A stretch of 34,767 bases of DNA from Deltaproteobacteria bacterium. GTDB taxonomy: Bacteria; Desulfobacterota; DSM-4660; Desulfatiglandales; Desulfatiglandaceae. This document shows, piece after piece, positions 16,344 through 25,858 of the stretch. The notes beneath the pieces are model-generated. The model was not told where the DNA came from. It made no database searches and saw only the letters and a program-made list of their open reading frames with translations. Position numbers and translations under genes: made by a program. The DNA is taken from NCBI GenBank assembly GCA_021163815.1, contig JAGGTJ010000038.1, forward strand, positions 1 through 34,767. The letters run 5' to 3'. Numbering within the stretch: position 1 is the stretch's first letter; each line of letters opens with the position of its first letter.

Positions 16344-17390
16344 ATGAAAACAGGCGTTGTTATGGATGAACGGTACCTTGCTCATGATATGGGGGCATAC
16401 CATCCTGAAAGCCCAAAACGGCTGGAAGTCATTTATGATATGATAGAACAGCAGGGTGTAAAAGATATTGTTGAGAAGATCTCGCCTGAACGTGCTACCG
16501 AAGAAGAGCTTTCGTGGATACATTCTAAGGAATATATTAAAAGGATTGCAGATACAGCAGGAAAGGGGTATACGGTCCTTGATCCGGATACAAGCACATC
16601 TCCTGGCTCTTATGAGGCGGCATGTCTTATGGCAGGAGGAATTAACAGGGCCATTTCTTCTGTTGTTTCAGGACAGCTTGATAATGCCTTTGTTTTGGGA
16701 AGGCCACCTGGACACCATGCGGAAAAGGCAAGGGCTATGGGTTTCTGCCTTTTCAATAATGTGGCAATTGGTGCCAGGTATGCACAAAAACGACTTGGTC
16801 TCAAACGAGTACTTATAGTTGACTGGGATCTTCATCATGGCAATGGTTCTCAGCACTCTTTTAAAGATGATTCTTCTGTCCTGTACTTTTCGACTCACCA
16901 GTTTCCATATTATCCCGGAAGTGGCGCCGCTGATGAAACCGGTATTGGCGAGGGAGAAGGCTTTACAGTGAATGTCCCGCTGTCACCAGGATATGGCGAT
17001 GGTGAATATGTGGCTATATTCAAAAGGATTCTGGTGCCAATAGCCCTTGAATTCATACCGGAATTGATTCTTGTGTCAGCAGGTTTTGATATATACATGG
17101 ATGATCCACTTGGTGGTATGAGGGTTTCTCCTGCCGGGTTTGCAGCCTTAACAAGGTCTGTAATTGATATAGCGGACAGATGTTGCGGTGGGAAAGTGGT
17201 GTTGACCCTTGAAGGTGGATACTCTCTTAAGGGACTTAGAGATTCAGTCAAGGCAGTTCTTGAGGAGATGTCGGGAACATCAACAACCGATACGGAAAAG
17301 GTGATCTTACAGGCAGATGGGAACAAGCTGGATCGGGCTGTTCCCAGGGTCATTCAAATTCAGTCTGTGTACTGGAAAGGTCTGGAATAA
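16344..17390 (+). CDS. Histone deacetylase-like zinc amidohydrolase
   Basis: This is a class I/II deacetylase-family enzyme. Bacterial members remove acetyl groups from small amides (acetylpolyamines, acetoin-utilisation AcuC-like) or proteins; the substrate here is unknown. The 348-residue product has the catalytic His pair in [20 protein letters not shown]. Zinc ligands appear in [15 protein letters not shown] (Asp and His) and [15 protein letters not shown] (Asp), and a late [14 protein letters not shown] motif is present. Length fits one complete domain. A GGAG just before the ATG supports the start. It is convergent with the histidine kinase gene downstream. Confidence 0.93.
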   Translation: MKTGVVMDERYLAHDMGAYHPESPKRLEVIYDMIEQQGVKDIVEKISPERATEEELSWIHSKEYIKRIADTAGKGYTVLDPDTSTSPGSYEAACLMAGGINRAISSVVSGQLDNAFVLGRPPGHHAEKARAMGFCLFNNVAIGARYAQKRLGLKRVLIVDWDLHHGNGSQHSFKDDSSVLYFSTHQFPYYPGSGAADETGIGEGEGFTVNVPLSPGYGDGEYVAIFKRILVPIALEFIPELILVSAGFDIYMDDPLGGMRVSPAGFAALTRSVIDIADRCCGGKVVLTLEGGYSLKGLRDSVKAVLEEMSGTSTTDTEKVILQADGNKLDRAVPRVIQIQSVYWKGLE

Positions 17391-17392
17391 AA

Positions 17393-17412
17393 ATCCCTGG
17401 TCTTTCAGGGAT
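17393..17412. terminator. Stem-loop between convergent genes
   Basis: ATCCCTG and CAGGGAT form a perfect 7-bp stem around a 6-nt loop, between the deacetylase stop and the histidine kinase stop. Read on the minus strand it is followed by TTTTTATT, so it best fits a terminator for the kinase transcript. On the plus strand the T-run is delayed by about nine bases. Confidence 0.6.
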
Positions 17413-17457
17413 AAGATTTGTTTTTTGTCTGCACACAAAAGATGTGTCTGCGTCTTT

Positions 17458-18561
17458 TTATTCCTTGTACAGGGGAAGCTGAACCTTGAATGTTGTGCCC
17501 TTGTTCTCTTCACTTTCGACTAAAAGATTGCCTCCCCTGTGATTTTCTATTATCTGTTTGCAGATTCCTAAACCAAGACCTGTTCCGTCTGCTTTTGTAG
17601 TGAAAAACGGATCAAATATTAAGTCCTTAATTTCATCGGGGATACCGCAACCGGTGTCTGAAACAATTATTTCTACCTTGTCGCCTCTTATCATGCGGGT
17701 CCCTATGTAAAGCTCTCCTCCGTTATCCATGGCCTCTATGGCATTTTTTAAAAGATTCAGCAATACCTGTTTTAGCTTATCTGTATCACTTTCCACATAA
17801 CAGTGGCCATTGTTGAGATCTAACCGAGTAACTATTCCCTTTTGTTTACATACCTCTTCTCCTTCAAAAAAAACATCCCTTAGCAACATATTAAGATCAA
17901 CCTTTTTGTATACCATTGCGGGAGGTGTATAATGTGCCCGGATTGTTTTCAGCAGGTTTTCAAGCCTTTTTATCTCATCGGTAATAATCTCCAGCTTTTT
18001 TGTGTCATTATCATTTTTGTGTTCTCGTAAAAGCTGTTGAGCAAATCCGCCAATTATCATTAAGGGATTCTGTATTTCATGGACTATTTCTGCCACTACC
18101 TTTCCAAGAGCGGCGAGCCGTTCTGTCCTTACTACCTGTGACTGAAGGTCCTTGATTACAGTAATATTGGTAATAACGGCGGTAAAATATGTTATCCCTT
18201 TGTATTCAAAACTGGAAAACGATATGTTAACAGGGATTTTTGTGCCATCTTTACGGACAATTGTCATTTCCTTGGAATGGGCAATATGTTCAGGGTGTTT
18301 TGTATCTTTTGTTTCAAGATAGTGTTTTACTGCCATGCGGTGCTTTTTGCTGCACTCAGGTGTCATTATGGTGTCAAGGTCACGACCAAGGACATCTTCA
18401 GCCCTGTAACCAAAAATCTTCTGAGCTGCCTCATTGAAAAAAAATATCTTGTGATTTTGGTCAATAGTAACAAACCCCTCATGTGTACTGTTAAGAGCGT
18501 TTCTCAGTATATAAATCTCCTTAGTGCTGATATGTGGATAAGGATCTGTTTTTTTTATCAT
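17458..18561 (-). CDS. PAS domain sensor histidine kinase
   Basis: This is a cytoplasmic two-component sensor kinase. The 367-residue product has a PAS domain (about 16-135: [39 protein letters not shown]). A DHp domain follows with phosphoacceptor His161 in [23 protein letters not shown] full HATPase domain has the N box [16 protein letters not shown], the G1 box [12 protein letters not shown], the F box FDPFFTTK and the G2 box [12 protein letters not shown]. There are no membrane helices, so it senses an internal signal. No response regulator is adjacent, making it an orphan kinase. An R1-type end lies just upstream (18573-18590). Confidence 0.95.
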   Translation of the reverse strand: MIKKTDPYPHISTKEIYILRNALNSTHEGFVTIDQNHKIFFFNEAAQKIFGYRAEDVLGRDLDTIMTPECSKKHRMAVKHYLETKDTKHPEHIAHSKEMTIVRKDGTKIPVNISFSSFEYKGITYFTAVITNITVIKDLQSQVVRTERLAALGKVVAEIVHEIQNPLMIIGGFAQQLLREHKNDNDTKKLEIITDEIKRLENLLKTIRAHYTPPAMVYKKVDLNMLLRDVFFEGEEVCKQKGIVTRLDLNNGHCYVESDTDKLKQVLLNLLKNAIEAMDNGGELYIGTRMIRGDKVEIIVSDTGCGIPDEIKDLIFDPFFTTKADGTGLGLGICKQIIENHRGGNLLVESEENKGTTFKVQLPLYKE

Positions 18562-18572
18562 CTACTGTTCTC

Positions 18573-18590
18573 CGGATTTTTTACGATGCC
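18573..18590 (-). repeat. R1-type solo end upstream of the kinase gene
   Basis: TTTTTTACGATGCCATCA on the plus strand is the R1 terminus on the minus strand. It lies in the 74-bp gap between rfaE2 and the PAS kinase, with no recognisable R1 body. Confidence 0.55.
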
Positions 18591-18635
18591 ATCAATATTG
18601 GACAGCATTGGCCCTTTATGGGGATACATACAGAT

Positions 18636-19121
18636 CTATGATAACCTGTTTATTTTGTTTATTATGGTTGTTGTTGAAAAACCTTTTTCAAATGGGAGAG
18701 CTATGACTTTTCCTCCCCTGCCTTTTACCAGATCTGAACCGACTATCATATCTTCTGCCCAGTCTCCTCCCTTTACAAGGATGTCAGGTCTTAAAAAATC
18801 TATAACCGAGTAAGGCGTCTCTTCATCAAAGATGATGACGCTGTCTACAAAACCGATTGCTGCAAGTATCTCTGCCCGCACATTTTCATTAAGTACCGGT
18901 CTTTTTTCACCCTTTATGGCTCTTACGGACCTGTCGCTGTTTACTGCCACAATCAGATGGTCTCCCAGCCTGCCTGCAGCATACAGATAGCGGATATGGC
19001 CGGGATGGATAATATCAAAGCAGCCGTTTGTGAATACTATCTTTTTCCCCTGTTGCTTAAGCCCTGTTATCTCTTTTTTTGTCTCTTCGAGGTCTTTTAT
19101 CTTTTTGCGATAGGATTTCAT
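18636..19121 (-). CDS. rfaE2: D-glycero-beta-D-manno-heptose 1-phosphate adenylyltransferase
   Basis: This enzyme makes ADP-heptose precursor for the LPS inner core. The 161-residue product is the stand-alone C-terminal half of HldE. It has the nucleotidyltransferase motif VFTNGCFDIIHPGHIRYL (HxGH), VNSDRSVRAIKGEKRPV, the LRPDILVKGGDW segment and the FSTTTIINKI tail. The ORF track starts at 19184, inside comF; the ATG at 19121, with AAGG eight bases upstream, gives the family length and a 28-bp gap after comF. The kinase half (rfaE1) is not in the window. This implies an LPS-bearing outer membrane. Confidence 0.93.
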   Translation of the reverse strand: MKSYRKKIKDLEETKKEITGLKQQGKKIVFTNGCFDIIHPGHIRYLYAAGRLGDHLIVAVNSDRSVRAIKGEKRPVLNENVRAEILAAIGFVDSVIIFDEETPYSVIDFLRPDILVKGGDWAEDMIVGSDLVKGRGGKVIALPFEKGFSTTTIINKINRLS

Positions 19122-19149
19122 AGTGATAACCTTGAGCCAAATATCGGTT

Positions 19150-19875
19150 TTATATGGTATTATGTGTCCTGGCAATAACAGCACACATGACCCTTTGTGC
19201 CCCTGCCTTTTTTAATACCCTGGCACACTCGTTTAGGGTGTTGGTCGTTGTTGCCACGTCGTCTACAAGCAAGACGGTTTTTTCTTTAAATGGTTCATGC
19301 CCCTTTACACGGAAGGCACCTCGTATATTCTTGCGCCTGTCCTTTTTATCAAGCATGGCCTGGGGCATGGTATTCTGTATCCTTCTCAGGGATAGAAAAT
19401 CCATTCTGGCGTCAAGTGCATCCGCTATATGTCTGGCAATAAGCAGGCTCTGATTAAAACCCCGTTTACGCAGCCTTTTGGGATGAAGAGGTACAGGCAC
19501 TACAGTGATATTTTTATTTTCGCCGATTTGTTTGCAGACAAATTCTGCAACAATAGGCCCAATGATATCTGCTACAAGGGTGTTTTTTTCATATTTGAGG
19601 GTATAAATAGCCTGTTTTATTTTCCCCTCATATATGTAAGGTGCTTTTATGGTGTCGAAAAATGGTCGCTTTTTTAAACATCGGCCACATAGATGATTTT
19701 CCCCGGAACCATTAAAGGGGATCCCGCATATCGGACAAAAGGGAGATGATATTCTATGGAAACCTGAATAGCAGTCTGAGCATAATCCCAACGTGTTATG
19801 CGTAGATATGAATCCATGGCAGAGGATACACCTTGGCGGGTATATGATATTTATGATGTTGTTAAAAATGCCCAT
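19150..19875 (-). CDS. comF: ComF family phosphoribosyltransferase-like protein
   Basis: ComF-family proteins are linked to DNA uptake or DNA-end processing; the biochemical reaction is unresolved. The 241-residue product has an N-terminal zinc-ribbon-like region with CILC, CSDC, CPIC and CGRC pairs (about residues 12-60). A type I phosphoribosyltransferase fold follows, with VPVPLHPKRLRKRGFNQSLLIARHIA and the PRPP loop TVLLVDDVATTTNTLNECARVL. The track start at 19890 is a TTG; the in-frame ATG at 19875 is preferred, although neither has a clear ribosome site. It lies 28 bp ahead of rfaE2. Confidence 0.9.
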   Translation of the reverse strand: MGIFNNIINIIYPPRCILCHGFISTHNTLGLCSDCYSGFHRISSPFCPICGIPFNGSGENHLCGRCLKKRPFFDTIKAPYIYEGKIKQAIYTLKYEKNTLVADIIGPIVAEFVCKQIGENKNITVVPVPLHPKRLRKRGFNQSLLIARHIADALDARMDFLSLRRIQNTMPQAMLDKKDRRKNIRGAFRVKGHEPFKEKTVLLVDDVATTTNTLNECARVLKKAGAQRVMCAVIARTHNTI

Positions 19876-20213
19876 GTCTGAGCAGTTCAAGATTTTTATA
19901 AGATCCTTTTACCATGAAAACACACAAAACCATATTAAAAAACCAGTCTGTATTTTCATATCCGTGGGTGGCCAGGATATCCTGTCTGCGCCTGTCTGCG
20001 CCTGTCTGCGTGCGTTGGCGCACAGGCAGGTTTGGATCCGGCTATGCCGGTTTAGCATCCCAATATACACGAACTATAAGCGGTCTACAAATAGATTTGG
20101 GCACTATTGATACGCAAAAAGTAAAACTAATGGCTAAGTAAAAATCCTTCTACTGCGGTTTGCCCACCTTTTGTTGAGCTGATACGAAAAACGGATACTT
20201 TTACATATGTAAG
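19876..20213. other. 338-bp gap between typA and comF
   Basis: No gene is seen. It is filled mainly by R2 copy d (19906-20052). Near 20170-20185 TTGTTGAGCTGATACG resembles the foldback element end, and AATGGCTAAGTAAAAA at about 20130 also occurs near 6424. It must hold the comF promoter or typA readthrough; no promoter was convincing. Confidence 0.55.
19906..20052 (-). repeat. R2 repeat copy d, with three exact 10-bp tandem units
   Basis: On the plus strand this reads TTTTACCATGAAAACACACA, then AACCAGTCTGTATTTTCATA, then three exact copies of CCTGTCTGCG (19981-20010), then GTGCGTTGGCGCACAGGCAG, then GGATCCGGCTATGCCGGTTT. It is an expanded R2 like copy b but in the opposite orientation. The GC-rich block can form an imperfect hairpin. 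Confidence 0.8.
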
Positions 20214-21980
20214 CTACTTACGCAGACGAATATTTTTGGGGGTTACCTCCATTAATTCGTCATCATTGATATATGATATACATTCTTCAAGGCTCATTTG
20301 AGTCGGAGGTGTAAGAATTACGTTTTCATCTGATCCTGATGCCCGCATATTTGTCAGTTTTTTCCCCTTTGCCGGGTTCACTACCATGTCTTGGGGTCTG
20401 CAGTGTTCACCTATTATCTGGCCTGCATAGACCTTTACTCCCGGTCCGTAAAAGAGTTTTCCGCGATCCTGGAGATTAAACAGGGCATAGGCCACTGTTG
20501 TACATGTCTCCTTGACGATCATTACACCCTTGTTACGTGTAGTTATGTCTCCTGCAAACGGGCCATATTCGAGAAAAATATGATTCATTATACCCGTTCC
20601 CTTGGTATCAGTCAAAAATTCGGATCTGAATCCAAGCAGACCGCGTGTAGGAATCTTGTAAATGAGTCGGGTTGTGTTGTTGTTTTGGTCCATTTTCACA
20701 AGCTTGCCTTTACGTTTGCCCAGTTTTTCAATAACAGTGCCCATGTAATCACTGTTTACATCTATTGTAAGCTCTTCATATGGTTCCATCAGCCTGCCAT
20801 CGATTTTTTTCATAATAACCTGTGGCCTTGTGACTTCGAACTCGTATCCCTCCCGTCTCATCTTTTCTATCAGTATTGACAGGTGGAGTTCTCCCCTGCC
20901 AGAGACCTTGAAGCCTCTCCCGTTTTCCAGCTCTTCCACAATAAGGGAGGGGTCGGAAAGCGCCTCCCTTTTTAGACGTTCCGTAAGATGTTTTGATGTG
21001 GAGAACTTTCCTTCTGTGCCTGCAAAAGGAGAATTGTTTGGAAGAAAGTTGGTGGAAATTGTGGCCGGATCAATCTGCATTGGAGGAAGGGGTCTTGGAT
21101 CATCGGGATCGGTGTAAGTTACTCCGAGAGTAACATCATCCATTCCTGCAACTGCTACTATCTCTCCAACACCTGCAATATCCGTGGGAACCTTCCTGTT
21201 TCCCTCAAATGTGTAGACCTTGCTTATACGGGCAGGGACCAATGTCCCATCACGTTTTGCCACTGCTATGTTTTTATTAATATTTAATGTCCCCCCGGTT
21301 ATCTTGCCAACACCGAGGCGTCCGAGATATGAGGAATACTCTATAGAACTTACCAGCATCTGGAGTGGTGCATCAGGGTCACCTTCTGGTGCGGGTATGT
21401 ATGAGATTATTTTTTCAAATAAATCCTCCATGGATTTTTTTTCTCCTGTCTCCTCAGAGAGTATGTATCCTTCCTTGGCAGAGGTAAAAATGACCGGAAA
21501 ATCCAATATTTGATCCGGTGCGTTTAATTCTACAAACAGATCAAATACCTGATCCACTGCCCATTCCGGGCGGGCGGCAGGCTTGTCTATCTTGTTGATT
21601 ACCACTATTGTGGGCAGGTTGAGGGCGAGTGACTTTTTCAGTACAAAATAGGTTTGAGGCATGGGCCCTTCCTGGGCATCAACGAGGAGAAGGACGCCGT
21701 CTGCCATTTTCAGTACCCTTTCTACCTGTCCACCGAAGTCTGCATGCCCGGGGGTATCAATTATATTTATCTTGTATCCGCTGTAACGGAAGGATGCGTT
21801 TTTAGAGGTAATGGTAATACCCCTTTCCCGTTCCAGATCCATGGAATCCATAAAGCGTTCGGCAATGTGCTGGTTTTCTCTAAACATTCCAGCCTGTTTG
21901 AACATCTGATCTACCAAGGTGGTCTTTCCATGATCTACGTGGGCAATAATTGCAATATTTCTTATTTTTTCCTTATTCAT
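20214..21980 (-). CDS. typA: Ribosome-associated GTPase TypA/BipA
   Basis: TypA is a translational GTPase that binds 70S ribosomes and aids ribosome assembly and stress adaptation. The 588-residue product has the G domain with [18 protein letters not shown] (G1), RGITITSKN (G2), [10 protein letters not shown] (G3) and [10 protein letters not shown] (G4). Domains II and III follow, and the TypA-specific C-terminal domain has [19 protein letters not shown], the RNKGVMIV segment and [22 protein letters not shown]. Length is typical. An R1-type end and a 140-bp gap separate it from the M48 protease gene upstream. Confidence 0.97.
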   Translation of the reverse strand: MNKEKIRNIAIIAHVDHGKTTLVDQMFKQAGMFRENQHIAERFMDSMDLERERGITITSKNASFRYSGYKINIIDTPGHADFGGQVERVLKMADGVLLLVDAQEGPMPQTYFVLKKSLALNLPTIVVINKIDKPAARPEWAVDQVFDLFVELNAPDQILDFPVIFTSAKEGYILSEETGEKKSMEDLFEKIISYIPAPEGDPDAPLQMLVSSIEYSSYLGRLGVGKITGGTLNINKNIAVAKRDGTLVPARISKVYTFEGNRKVPTDIAGVGEIVAVAGMDDVTLGVTYTDPDDPRPLPPMQIDPATISTNFLPNNSPFAGTEGKFSTSKHLTERLKREALSDPSLIVEELENGRGFKVSGRGELHLSILIEKMRREGYEFEVTRPQVIMKKIDGRLMEPYEELTIDVNSDYMGTVIEKLGKRKGKLVKMDQNNNTTRLIYKIPTRGLLGFRSEFLTDTKGTGIMNHIFLEYGPFAGDITTRNKGVMIVKETCTTVAYALFNLQDRGKLFYGPGVKVYAGQIIGEHCRPQDMVVNPAKGKKLTNMRASGSDENVILTPPTQMSLEECISYINDDELMEVTPKNIRLRK

Positions 21981-22104
21981 ATTTTTTTGATTTCCTCGAT
22001 GTTATGAAAATATATTTTTTTCCAGAGTCCTATACAGTTAAAGCGGGTTCCCAATGGGTGTAAAGAATTGGAAACCCTGCTGTGTCCTGGATTTGTGGAT
22101 GGAG

Positions 22105-22123
22105 ACTTTTTACGACGCCATCA
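22105..22123 (-). repeat. R1-type end abutting the M48 protease stop codon
   Basis: On the minus strand TGATGGCGTCGTAAAAAGTC begins at the base just after the TAA stop of the protease gene. The identity to the left end of full copy A is complete over about 20 bp. No matching second end was found in the gap to typA. Confidence 0.65.
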
Positions 22124-23446
22124 TTATTGATGCAGATAGCCCCACTGCAATAAACGGTTATAGGCATATTGGGCAAATTTTCCGGTGTTTACCTGCTGCA
22201 GATAACGGTAGTAGTATCTTGCGGCCTCATTGTATTTGCCCATGCCTTCCAATGCATACCCTTTGAAAAAAATAATGGTGGGATTCCCAGGCAGGATTCT
22301 TTCATTCCGGTCAAGGTCATTGTAAGCGTCTTTGTATCTTTTTAACTGTAATTCAGTATAGCCGCTTATAAAATAGGCCTGGGCCTCCTGGGGATAGACC
22401 TTTTTGGCCATTTTTGCATATGGCAGGGCCAATCGCGGCTCTTCCCTTATTAGATGCAGTTTTGCCATCATCAAAAGGCCTGCGTAATCCCGGGGCATTT
22501 CTTTGAGTGCGCGTATGAACATGGACTCAGCCTTTACATATTGTTTTTTGGCAGTATACTCCTGTCCCTGCTGCAGCTCTTTTATAGCATGTTTTTTGCG
22601 TCGCAGGTCAACGGTGTGAGACATAAAACCTTTGCGGTAAAATCCCAGGTTGGTGGTATTAGAGTACCTGGTTCGTGCCCGTTTAAGGGCTGTTTCATAG
22701 CGTTCTTCACTCATGGGATGGTCTGCAAAGAGTGTTTCGGCGATCCCTCCTTTGTGGTGTGAGTGTCGCCTTAATATATCCATTACTTCTACCATCCCAT
22801 AGGGATTATATCCTGCCTTAACCATATATTCCATGCCAAGTTTATCTGCCTCGCGTTCATCCTCACGACTGTATGAAGCAAGGAAAATACTCTTACCAAA
22901 CATGCCGAGCTGGGAGGCAAGGTCTCCGTATCCTTCGGATGCAGCCAACAGTGAAGCACCTGTTACCACGACTTGACTGATTATATTGACTGTCATCTGT
23001 TGTGCTGTATGACGTGCATTTACATGCCCTAGTTCATGCCCTATGATTGCTGCCAACTGGGCCTCATTTTCAAGCTCTATAAGCATCCCCCGTGTTATTG
23101 CTATACTTCCACCAGGAAAGGCATAGGCGTTCATGTGTACCGCATTGACGCCTCTGAAGGAATAGAGCATGTTGGGACGATGGGTATGGCGCGCAATTTT
23201 CAGGCCTGTCCTGTTAATGTACCTGTTAAGGGCCTTGTTCTGCAATGGCCCGTAATCGGCTGAAAACTGCATGGGAGCATATTTTCTGTCTATCTCGACA
23301 TCTCTTTCTTCCGGAACAAGCATAAGCTGCGGTTTGCCTGTAACCGGATTTACGGCACACCCTGTGGCAAATCCTGCTGCAGTTATGCTGAAGAGTTTGA
23401 GGAAATGCCTGCGATCCATTGGCCGTGGTGTATGATCAGTTTCCAT
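22124..23446 (-). CDS. Periplasmic M48 zinc metalloprotease with TPR repeats (BepA-like)
   Basis: BepA-type proteases monitor outer-membrane protein and LPS-transport assembly. The 440-residue product starts with a twin-arginine-like lipoprotein signal: DRRHFLKLFSITAAGFATGC with the candidate lipidated Cys at residue 30. The M48 domain has IIGHELGHVNARHTAQQ (HExxH at 137-141) and the third zinc ligand in EREADKLGMEYMVKAGYNP. The C-terminal half (about 280-440) is a run of TPR-like helices. Start could also be the ATG at 23419 (MDRRHFLK); neither has a good ribosome site. It follows DUF4301 by 18 bp. Confidence 0.92.
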   Translation of the reverse strand: METDHTPRPMDRRHFLKLFSITAAGFATGCAVNPVTGKPQLMLVPEERDVEIDRKYAPMQFSADYGPLQNKALNRYINRTGLKIARHTHRPNMLYSFRGVNAVHMNAYAFPGGSIAITRGMLIELENEAQLAAIIGHELGHVNARHTAQQMTVNIISQVVVTGASLLAASEGYGDLASQLGMFGKSIFLASYSREDEREADKLGMEYMVKAGYNPYGMVEVMDILRRHSHHKGGIAETLFADHPMSEERYETALKRARTRYSNTTNLGFYRKGFMSHTVDLRRKKHAIKELQQGQEYTAKKQYVKAESMFIRALKEMPRDYAGLLMMAKLHLIREEPRLALPYAKMAKKVYPQEAQAYFISGYTELQLKRYKDAYNDLDRNERILPGNPTIIFFKGYALEGMGKYNEAARYYYRYLQQVNTGKFAQYAYNRLLQWGYLHQ

Positions 23447-23464
23447 TTTTTGGTATCTTATTGT

Positions 23465-25027
23465 CTATTGATGTTCTTTTCTGAGCAGATCGTTAACTGT
23501 CTTGACAGGATTGAATGTGATAAGAGGAACCTCTACAAAGACGGTATTCCAGTATGCCATTCCTCCATTCCACAGGCCGGGCAATTCAAGTGCCTTCAGA
23601 TCCCTGCCTTCTTTTGATTTCTGCGAAATTAATACCGCCCGACTGTCAACGTACTTTTTAAGGTCAAAAGGCTTACCCTGCCAGTTTTTGATACTGCAGG
23701 CAATATCTACGGGATTGAAATGGGTTGATGAGGCAAGTATCTTTTGCTGTTCCTCGGAAAAGGGAGAGACCTGAGCACCTTCTACTATCTGAATGGAGAT
23801 GCTCCCATTGTCTTCAACCCAGAAAGGACCCCCTCCAGGTTCTCCTACATTTTTTACCATGCCGCAGACCCGTAAGGGACGATTCAGCTTTTCAAGGATG
23901 ATATCCCTTTTTTCTTCCAATGTCAGGTCGTTGCCTGGTTCAGGAAGGACGGAGAGTTCCGTTCTTATAAATTCTGCGGCTTCATTCAGAATAACTTTGT
24001 CTATGTTATCTGTTTTTAATTTTTTTATATAATAAAATATCTTCTGCTGTGTCTGTATCAGTTTTCCTCCAAGGATATGTTTCCATAAGAATATGTTATG
24101 CTTGAGTCTATCCGGCACTACATTGTCTATGTTTTTGATAAAAATGATATCCTTGTCAATGCTGTTCAGATTTTCAATAAGGGCACCGTGACCGCTTGGT
24201 CTGAAGAGCAGGGAACCATCATCTAACCTGAATGGCCTGTTATCCATATCTACGGCAATTGTATCTGTTTGTTTTTTCTGTATGGAAAAGCTCACATCGA
24301 GCCTCATTTCAAATAGTTTTTCATAGTATTCCTGTATTTCGTCTAACAACCGGTGAAATTTTTCCATATGTTCAGGAGATACGGTAAAGTGTAAACAGCT
24401 TTGTTTGCGCTTATCCTTTATATACCCTGATGATTCAGCAAGGTGTTCTTCAAAGGCCGTCCTTGCTCTGTCTCTGTAGCGATGAAATTTGATCAATCCC
24501 TTTGGAAGATTTGCATACCCAAGCCCTTTTTCCGTTATAAAAAAGTCGATAATCTGTTTGAATTCTCCTGTCTTAATAAGGGCGTCCATATCAAGGCCGT
24601 TTTTTGACATTACTGAATCTATGTCTTCTATGAATGGAAATTTGTAAATGCCATCCATGAACTCAAGTATGTATTGTGCCTCTTTGTCTCCGCTTTTTGC
24701 AGTTGATTCTATATCATATCTGTTTATTTCCCTGTACTTGTTGTTAAATTTGATCAATGTCCGGAACATGCGGCTGGCTGCTCCTGATGCAGGCACAAAC
24801 TTGATTATCTCCATTTCTGGAGCATATCTGTTGTAAATATCTTTCAGTTTTTTTTGTTCCTCCTCATCAAAAACTTTTATTCCGTCATTTACAGTACAGG
24901 GCCGTATCAGTTTTACATAAGGCGCTCCTTTTTTAAACATCTCTATCTGAGACAGGACATCTTTTAAGGTTATCCCCATTTCATTAATCTGTTTGATATC
25001 TCTGTCGGTAAATGATGGTGCATGCAT
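23465..25027 (-). CDS. DUF4301 family protein (nucleotidyltransferase-like)
   Basis: The function of this family is not established. The 520-residue product has FVPASGAASRMF near residue 80, resembling the sugar-nucleotidyltransferase glycine/arginine loop. It also has LLFRPSGHGALIENLNSID near residue 280 and GMVKNVGEPGGGPFWVEDNG near 390, which are characteristic of DUF4301. No signal peptide or membrane helix is seen, so it is probably cytoplasmic. GGGAGG eight bases upstream of the ATG gives a secure start. It heads a pair with the M48 protease. A role in activating a sugar phosphate is a guess from the loop only. Confidence 0.85.
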   Translation of the reverse strand: MHAPSFTDRDIKQINEMGITLKDVLSQIEMFKKGAPYVKLIRPCTVNDGIKVFDEEEQKKLKDIYNRYAPEMEIIKFVPASGAASRMFRTLIKFNNKYREINRYDIESTAKSGDKEAQYILEFMDGIYKFPFIEDIDSVMSKNGLDMDALIKTGEFKQIIDFFITEKGLGYANLPKGLIKFHRYRDRARTAFEEHLAESSGYIKDKRKQSCLHFTVSPEHMEKFHRLLDEIQEYYEKLFEMRLDVSFSIQKKQTDTIAVDMDNRPFRLDDGSLLFRPSGHGALIENLNSIDKDIIFIKNIDNVVPDRLKHNIFLWKHILGGKLIQTQQKIFYYIKKLKTDNIDKVILNEAAEFIRTELSVLPEPGNDLTLEEKRDIILEKLNRPLRVCGMVKNVGEPGGGPFWVEDNGSISIQIVEGAQVSPFSEEQQKILASSTHFNPVDIACSIKNWQGKPFDLKKYVDSRAVLISQKSKEGRDLKALELPGLWNGGMAYWNTVFVEVPLITFNPVKTVNDLLRKEHQ

Positions 25028-25383
25028 TATAGGATCCTCCCTGTTTCGTCTTGTTTTTCGTCTCTTGTCTTTTTGTGCAACAGGTAAAACATCAACTTGA
25101 CTTTATCCTGTCAAGATTTTACCTTGAAAGTCAGCTTTAACGGGTGTAATGATCTTTGAAAATGAGAACCCGTCTTTATTCAGTGCAGATCGGGCCCTCA
25201 GGGAGAGCGAAGGACTGAACACCGTATAATACCTGAAAACTGATCTGTTTTCCATTTATAAAAGATATAGGATACATAGAGGTTTTACATAACGTTCCCT
25301 GTTCTTTGGTTCTGTGCCTGCCTTACGGCAGACAGGACATGCTCAGATTTTACCGTGAAGGTATATCGCACTGAAAGGCCAGG
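25028..25383. other. ~355-bp gap upstream of the DUF4197 remnant
   Basis: No intact gene is seen. Near 25318-25336 there is an imperfect hairpin, CCTGCCTTACGGCAGACAGG, of the kind found in expanded R2 copies. A degenerate R2 segment follows (25349-25395). The DUF4301 promoter should lie near 25030-25130 on the minus strand but is not evident. Confidence 0.5.
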
Positions 25384-25395
25384 CTGTATTTTCAT
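25349..25395 (-). repeat. Degenerate R2 half at the DUF4197 break
   Basis: TTTTACCGTGAAGGTATATC, GCACTGAAAGGCCAGG and CTGTATTTTCAT match the right half of R2 in the minus orientation. Its edge coincides with the point where the DUF4197-like reading frame starts. Confidence 0.5.
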
Positions 25396-25647
25396 GAAAA
25401 TGCTGTAAAAATTTTAATGCCGGAAAAGATGCAGACAGTGGCAAATCTTTTAAGCCAGGTAGGTTTCAAAAATCAGGTTGATGCATTTGTCCTCAGTATG
25501 AACAGGGCTGCTGAAAAAGCGGTTCCTGAGGCAGTTCCACTCTTTGTTGACGCGATAAAGCATATGACAATCAGCGATGCTGTAAAAATCCTTAAGGGGG
25601 GAGATACTAGAAAAAAGGATAAGGAGAGATCCTGCGGGCAAGGGTAA
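25384..25647 (+). pseudogene. Remnant of a DUF4197 family gene
   Basis: The frame reads LYFHENAVKIL, then MPEKMQTVANLLSQVGFKNQ, VDAFVLSMNRAAEKAVPEAV, and PLFVDAIKHMTISDAVKILK, then GGDT. This is the conserved middle of DUF4197 (typical VDEFVLSMNRAAE...FVDAIKxMT...KILxGGDT), a family of exported proteins of ~220-240 residues. Both ends are missing. There is no signal peptide upstream, where a degenerate R2 repeat begins, and after GGDT the sequence becomes unrelated (RKKDKERSCGQG) and stops. The 76-codon ORF in the track is thus a fragment. The family call is from memory of its consensus. Confidence 0.65.
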
Positions 25648-25707
25648 CTCATCTTTTAAAAACAGTGTTTGGATCAAACTGATTTTATGCCCGTTTTTTA
25701 TGTTTTA

Positions 25708-25824
25708 TGAACCTGTAAAAAGTCCGTCGCAAAAACCTTGAACACAATATATTGCGAGACTTAGCAAAATCCCCCTGTATGTTGAGGTCAATTCTCTGAT
25801 TTTCGACTTTTTACGACGCCATCA
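25708..25824. repeat. MITE-like element, full copy B (R1)
   Basis: This is a 117-bp inverted copy of the element at 2680-2802. Its left end is TGAACCTGTAAAAAGTCCGT and its right end is GACTTTTTACGACGCCATCA. The centre has ACACAATATATTGCGA. The copies are similar along their length but differ at scattered positions and short indels, so they are not recent duplicates. It lies just upstream of the small gene at 25859. Confidence 0.8.
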
Positions 25825-25858
25825 TGTTTAAACCCATAAAATGGAGGATATTAAGGTC

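Noticed and set aside
17413-17455. Second terminator-like hairpin (CACACAAAAGATGTG) between the deacetylase and kinase genes
   Set aside because: Only about five base pairs form before mismatches, and the better 7-bp stem at 17393-17412 already explains termination.
19981-20010. Three exact 10-bp direct repeats as a possible CRISPR array
   Set aside because: Units are contiguous, with no spacers, far shorter than CRISPR repeats, and lie within an R2 copy. No cas genes are present.
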